Program-made: the position numbers and the translations under genes
Part shown: piece after piece, positions 7,009-8,031 of the stretch
How the letters are laid out: every line of letters begins with the position of its first letter
Position numbering within the stretch: the stretch's first letter is position 1
Source of the DNA: an uncultured Oscillospiraceae bacterium
Lineage (GTDB): Bacteria; Bacillota; Clostridia; Oscillospirales; Ruminococcaceae
Direction of reading: 5' to 3'
Assembly: GCA_958403605.1 (NCBI GenBank)
Contig: CATXYA010000059.1
Coordinates: 1-8,031, forward strand
DNA length: 8,031 nucleotides
The notes under the pieces: generated by a model
Databases searched by the model: none
What the model was told of the DNA's origin: nothing
The model's input: the letters and a program-made list of their open reading frames with translations, nothing else

Positions 7009-7758
7009 ATGGCACCCCAATTCATCACCCTGACGCCGGAAAACCTGGCGCAGGAGCATCTGTGCTGCATCATCCGCAGCAAAAAGCCCCACCCCGGCGT
7101 GGAGGCCAAGCGGCAGTGGCTGGCCCAGCGGCTGCCGGAGGGCCACGTGTTCCGCAAGCTGGACGCCAAGGCCACGGTCTTCATCGAATACGCGCCGCTG
7201 GAGACCGCCTGGGTGCCGGTGGAGGGCGAAAATTATCTCTATCTCTACTGCCTGTGGGTCTGCGGGGAGCACAAGGGCAAGGGTTATGGCAAGGCGCTGC
7301 TGGAATCCTGCATCGCGGACGCGAAGGCGCAGGGCCGGTCCGGCATCTGCATGCTGGGGTCGCAAAAGCAGAAGTCCTGGCTGTCCGACCAGGCGTTTGC
7401 CAAAAAGTACGGCTTCACGGTGGTGGACACCACCGAAAATGGCTACGAGCTGCTGGCGCTCTCCTTCGACGGCACGGCGCCGCGCTTTGCGCCCGGCGCC
7501 AAGCGCATGGCCATCGACAGCCCGGAGCTGACGGTCTATTACACGGCCCAGTGCCCCTACATTTCCCAGCGGTTGGACATGGTGCGGGACACCTGCGCGG
7601 CCGCCGGCGTGCCCGTGTCCCTGCGCCCGGTGGAGACGCTGGCGCAGGCCAAGGCCCTGCCCTGCGTGTTCAACAACTGGGCGATCTTTTACAAGGGGAA
7701 ATTCGAGACGGTGAACCTGCCGGACGCCCCGGCGCTACAGCGCATTTTGCGGAAGTAG
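7009..7758 (+). CDS. GNAT N-acetyltransferase with C-terminal YoaP-like (thioredoxin-fold) domain
   Basis: This 249-residue protein has two parts. Residues 1 to about 155 form a GNAT acetyltransferase domain: a strand YLYLYCLWV at 76-84 leads into the acetyl-CoA pyrophosphate loop HKGKGYGKALL at 88-98, followed by the usual helix, and FAKKYGFTVVD at 130-140 is the standard late GNAT segment. Residues from about 170 to the end resemble the YoaP domain. They begin with a strand and CPY motif (LTVYYTAQCPYI, 174-185), as in thioredoxin-like folds but with one cysteine only, and end in NNWAIFYKGKFETVNL. The domain pairing is known from Bacillus YoaP; the acetylated substrate is not established. 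The frame is open from an ATG at 6925, but that start lies upstream of the -10 element; ATG at 7009 has GCGAGG 8 bases before it. The gene is divergent from mnmE and monocistronic. Confidence 0.87.
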   Translation: MAPQFITLTPENLAQEHLCCIIRSKKPHPGVEAKRQWLAQRLPEGHVFRKLDAKATVFIEYAPLETAWVPVEGENYLYLYCLWVCGEHKGKGYGKALLESCIADAKAQGRSGICMLGSQKQKSWLSDQAFAKKYGFTVVDTTENGYELLALSFDGTAPRFAPGAKRMAIDSPELTVYYTAQCPYISQRLDMVRDTCAAAGVPVSLRPVETLAQAKALPCVFNNWAIFYKGKFETVNLPDAPALQRILRK

Positions 7759-7776
7759 GGAGAGTTCTTTTCCGCT

Positions 7777-7829
7777 TGGCGTTGCCAGGGAGGGCAGGCA
7801 TGGGGGCGCTGCTGGGTGCCCCCTCATCC
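7777..7829 (+). repeat. Degenerate direct repeat, copy A
   Basis: Positions 7777-7799 match 7833-7855 at 20 of 23 bases (TGGCGTTG … GAGGGCAGGC), and the 12 bases GCCCCCTCATCC at 7818-7829 recur exactly at 7864-7875. The middle is longer in copy A and forms its own stem, GGGGGC (7802-7807) with GCCCCC (7818-7823). The copy is noncoding and starts 18 bases after the GNAT stop. Confidence 0.75.
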
Positions 7830-7832
7830 ATC

Positions 7833-7875
7833 TGGCGTTGGCATAGAGGGCAGGCCCGCGGGCGCCCCCTCATCC
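7833..7875 (+). repeat. Degenerate direct repeat, copy B
   Basis: Second copy of the 7777-7829 unit, 10 bases shorter in the middle, which here is CCGCGGGC and is itself palindromic. It runs directly into the double-hairpin element. Copy A may therefore be the remnant of an older full element that lost its hairpins. Confidence 0.75.
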
Positions 7876-7919
7876 GTCAGCCGCAAAGCGGCTGACACCT
7901 TCCCCCACCGGGGGAAGGC
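7864..7919 (+). repeat. Double-hairpin intergenic repeat unit (Clostridia-type dispersed palindrome)
   Basis: After GCCCCCTCATCC come two perfect hairpins in a row. GTCAGCCGC (7876-7884), loop AAA and GCGGCTGAC (7888-7896) form 9 bp. CCTTCCCCC (7898-7906), loop ACC and GGGGGAAGG (7910-7918) form another 9 bp. I recognise this pattern, with TCATCC, then a hairpin, then the ACCTTCCCCC/GGGGGAAGG hairpin, as a repeat seen between genes in many gut Clostridia; that is memory and was not searched. No T-run follows, so classical terminator function is doubtful, though it could block or process transcripts from the GNAT gene. Confidence 0.75.
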
Positions 7920-7925
7920 AAACGC

Positions 7926-7941
7926 GGGCGGCAAGCCGCCC
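7926..7941. repeat. Short GC-rich hairpin after the repeat unit
   Basis: GGGCGGC (7926-7932), AA and GCCGCCC (7935-7941) form a nearly perfect palindrome of 16 bases. It is the third strong stem within 70 bases and is probably part of the same repeat element. Confidence 0.6.
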
Positions 7942-7983
7942 TGCTACTACTTGTGAAAATCCTTAAATGCACGTAAAGCTATG

Positions 7984-8013
7984 TTGTTTTTCCGCGAATG
8001 CAAGGAAAAACAA
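7984..8013. repeat. AT-rich inverted repeat in the spacer
   Basis: TTGTTTTTCC (7984-7993) and GGAAAAACAA (8004-8013) are perfect 10-base inverted repeats around a 10-base loop. The composition contrasts with the GC-rich hairpins nearby. With T's on one arm and A's on the other it reads the same from both strands. It is a candidate bidirectional transcription-stop or recognition structure. Confidence 0.55.
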
Positions 8014-8015
8014 AA

Positions 8016-8031
8016 GCCTTCCCCCGGTGGG
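8016..8031 (-). repeat. Start of an inverted second copy of the repeat unit, cut by the window edge
   Basis: The last 16 bases of the window are the exact reverse complement of 7904-7919, the end of the double-hairpin unit. The two copies thus face each other across 96 bases (7920-8015). The rest of the second copy lies beyond the window. Confidence 0.75.

Noticed and set aside
7005..7895. A plus-strand open frame of 296 codons running past the GNAT stop into the repeats
   Set aside because: It is the alternate frame of the GNAT gene, low-complexity and without recognisable motifs, and it continues into noncoding repeat sequence.
7898..7918. Classical intrinsic terminator for the GNAT gene
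   Set aside because: The hairpin is strong but is followed by CAAACG rather than a T-run, and it lies 140 bases after the stop; termination there is possible but not shown.
7759..8031. CRISPR array in the repeat-rich right end
   Set aside because: The repeats are few, degenerate, strongly palindromic and unevenly spaced, with an inverted copy; there are no unique spacers of constant length and no cas genes.

Overview
The window is about two-thirds G+C and is densely coded. The cluster mnmE … mnmG-rsmG, the Firmicutes-type acyltransferases, a YoaP-type GNAT protein and a hairpin repeat of a kind I remember from gut Clostridia suggest a high-GC member of the Clostridia, perhaps Oscillospiraceae-like. 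That assignment is inference; no rRNA or other taxonomic marker is present.

Layout. Positions 1-6829 hold six genes on the minus strand, read right to left: mnmE (6829-5462), two tandem paralogous acyltransferase-3 membrane proteins (5459-4371 and 4374-3274), a calcineurin-like metallophosphoesterase (GTG start at 3283, end 2579), mnmG (2543-663) and rsmG (from 666, cut by the left edge). Almost every junction is tight: a 2-base gap, an ATGA overlap, a 10-base overlap, one 35-base gap and another ATGA overlap. This looks like one operon. A good promoter precedes mnmE (-35 at 6892-6897, -10 at 6869-6874). The only sizeable gap, between the phosphoesterase and mnmG, contains a small hairpin followed by four T's.

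Positions 6830-7008 are a divergent intergenic region with promoters facing both ways. A single plus-strand gene follows (7009-7758), encoding a GNAT N-acetyltransferase fused to a C-terminal YoaP/thioredoxin-like domain. From 7759 to the right edge there is no gene. That region holds a degenerate direct repeat, a double-hairpin repeat unit, a lower-GC stretch with two further hairpins, and at the very edge the start of an inverted second copy of the repeat unit.

How the genes fit together. MnmE and MnmG form the complex that makes cmnm5/nm5-type modifications at U34 of tRNA, and RsmG methylates 16S rRNA in the 530 loop, so the outer genes are translation-quality functions. The three genes between mnmE and mnmG look like cell-surface functions (O-acylation of a glycan and a phosphoesterase) and have no obvious link to tRNA modification. 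They appear to be a cargo insertion into a normally contiguous housekeeping cluster. I did not see a clearly new defence or mobile system. The most unusual features are this insertion, the patchwork similarity of the acyltransferase pair and the repeat cluster at the right edge.
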